Source of the DNA: Nitrososphaerota archaeon
GTDB taxonomy: Archaea; Thermoproteota; Nitrososphaeria; Nitrososphaerales; Nitrosopumilaceae
DNA length: 64,000 nucleotides
Reading direction: 5' to 3'
NCBI GenBank assembly: GCA_021323705.1
Contig: JAJPKL010000027.1
Span: forward strand, 1 to 64,000
The notes under the pieces are model-generated. The model was not told the origin of the DNA. It saw only the letters and a program-made list of their open reading frames with translations, and searched no databases. Position numbers and translations under genes: made by a program. Below, one piece after another: positions 63,442-64,000 of this stretch (position 1 is the first letter of the stretch; the number at the start of each line of letters is the position of its first letter).

Positions 63442-63858
63442 TCAAATCTTTCCCAGCTCGTCGTGTAATCTTTGAGCGGCTTCAACTGCCCTTTCCGCAA
63501 CAGGCCTTATCCTTTGATGGGCCTGCCTGTCACTCATCCCAGGACCGGTTATTCCAAGTGAGACAGGTTTTTGATATTTTAGCGAAAGTTCAGTCAATGT
63601 CTTTGCAGCTACATTTGCAATTAGCTCATCATGTTTTGTCTGCCCTTTTATCACTGCCCCCAGCGTTACTACTGCATCCACTTCTTTCTTTTTTAGAAGA
63701 GCATCGATAACAATTGGCATATCAAACACTCCTGGAACTTTGCAGGTGTGGCTTATGTTCATACTAAGAGATCGTGCCTTTTCAAGGGCAACTTCAAGCA
63801 TTTTCGAGGTTACTTCATCGTTGAATTCCGATACGACAATTGCAATATTCAAAATCAA
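63442..63858 (-). CDS. ribH: 6,7-dimethyl-8-ribityllumazine synthase
   Basis: 138 residues, TTG start that overlaps the ribB stop. Motifs: 'IVVSEFND', 'VPGVFDMPIVIDALLKKK', 'TLGAVIKGQTKHDELIAN' (split) and 'GITGPGMSDRQAHQR', typical of archaeal-type lumazine synthase. It joins the pyrimidine and the ribB product. Confidence 0.95.
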   Translation of the reverse strand: MILNIAIVVSEFNDEVTSKMLEVALEKARSLSMNISHTCKVPGVFDMPIVIDALLKKKEVDAVVTLGAVIKGQTKHDELIANVAAKTLTELSLKYQKPVSLGITGPGMSDRQAHQRIRPVAERAVEAAQRLHDELGKI

Positions 63859-64000
63859 TGCCCCTTTGCGTATTCTACAAGCTTGCTGCCGTCAAAATAT
63901 GGAACGGCGTTCTGCTTTGCGTATTTTTTTGCCTTTTCGGCAGAAAGTGCGCCGTATGTCTCAGAATCCAACATTTCACAAATTACGGTTATTGGAGAGA
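63855..64000 (-). CDS. ribB: 3,4-dihydroxy-2-butanone-4-phosphate synthase, C-terminal part
   Basis: Partial at the window edge; 47 residues visible ending 'ITVICEMLDSETYGALSAEKAKKYA', 'FDGSKLVEYAKGH' and a stop at 63855. 'CEMLD' is the RibB end motif. It heads the rib operon on the minus strand. Confidence 0.85.
   Translation of the reverse strand, partial: SPITVICEMLDSETYGALSAEKAKKYAKQNAVPYFDGSKLVEYAKGH

Noticed and set aside
63441-63500. Extended start of GTP cyclohydrolase III
   Set aside because: It overlaps ribH and precedes the conserved MIQLT start.

Overview
The window is a gene-dense archaeal chromosome segment from a Nitrososphaerota (Thaumarchaeota) organism, most like the Nitrosopumilales lineages of moderate GC. 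The evidence is archaeal information-processing genes (TFE, Csl4, Dph2, TiaS, Trm56, NAC, L44e, S27e, thermosome) next to a bacterial-type grpE-dnaK-dnaJ set and a full B12 assembly cluster. Very short leaderless spacings and many TTG or GTG starts (hisG, hmgA, guaB, dph2, csl4, hflX, ribH, thermosome) fit as well. No ammonia-oxidation genes are in the window, so that lifestyle is inferred from relatives.

Layout. 0.2-9.2 kb: a HAD nucleotidase, the chaperone operon grpE-dnaK-dnaJ, a DUF354 glycosyltransferase-like protein, and threonine synthase followed by a MoaD-MoeB fusion. 9.4-17.3 kb: a nine-gene histidine operon (hisG-D-C-HAD-B-H-A-F-I) without hisE; an embedded HAD phosphatase is the likely histidinol-phosphatase. 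17.3-21.4 kb: a class II HMG-CoA reductase, a PQQ-type sugar dehydrogenase, an initiator tRNA with two small introns, tiaS and a lone RAM domain. 21.4-29.9 kb: dph2, pirin, csl4, pheA, guaB, divergent folP and mptE, and a DUF72 protein.

29.9-40.3 kb is accessory. It holds a compact structured RNA of about 91 nt convergent with a DUF3800 gene, a winged-helix/HEPN-like gene with a truncated nucleotidyltransferase partner, and guaA. The 3' end of guaA is exactly duplicated 1.1 kb downstream, bracketing a HEPN-like membrane gene (att-like scar). It also contains small membrane proteins, an FAD oxidoreductase and a secreted protein with a C-terminal Hint domain.

40.3-64 kb returns to core genes: a PfkB kinase, the thermosome, a frameshifted tnpB, adenine deaminase, L44e-S27e, a B12 cluster (cobY, cobS, cbiB, a GATase-less CobQ/CbiP, threonine-phosphate decarboxylase), asd, an Lrp regulator with a perfect operator-like palindrome, ctaB and a UbiD decarboxylase. 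After a RuvC-fold protein and NAC-PUA come an AbrB-PhoU regulator, hflX-trm56-tfe, and a five-gene overlapping riboflavin operon (ribB-ribH-GTP cyclohydrolase III-amidohydrolase-reductase). The amidohydrolase in that operon is a candidate for the missing deformylase.

The most interesting items are the three-way-junction RNA beside DUF3800, the guaA att-like duplication with its HEPN-like cargo, the winged-helix/HEPN-MNT pair with phased operators, the double-intron initiator tRNA, the Hint-domain secreted protein and the amidohydrolase inside the riboflavin operon. No intergenic stretch exceeds 300 bases.
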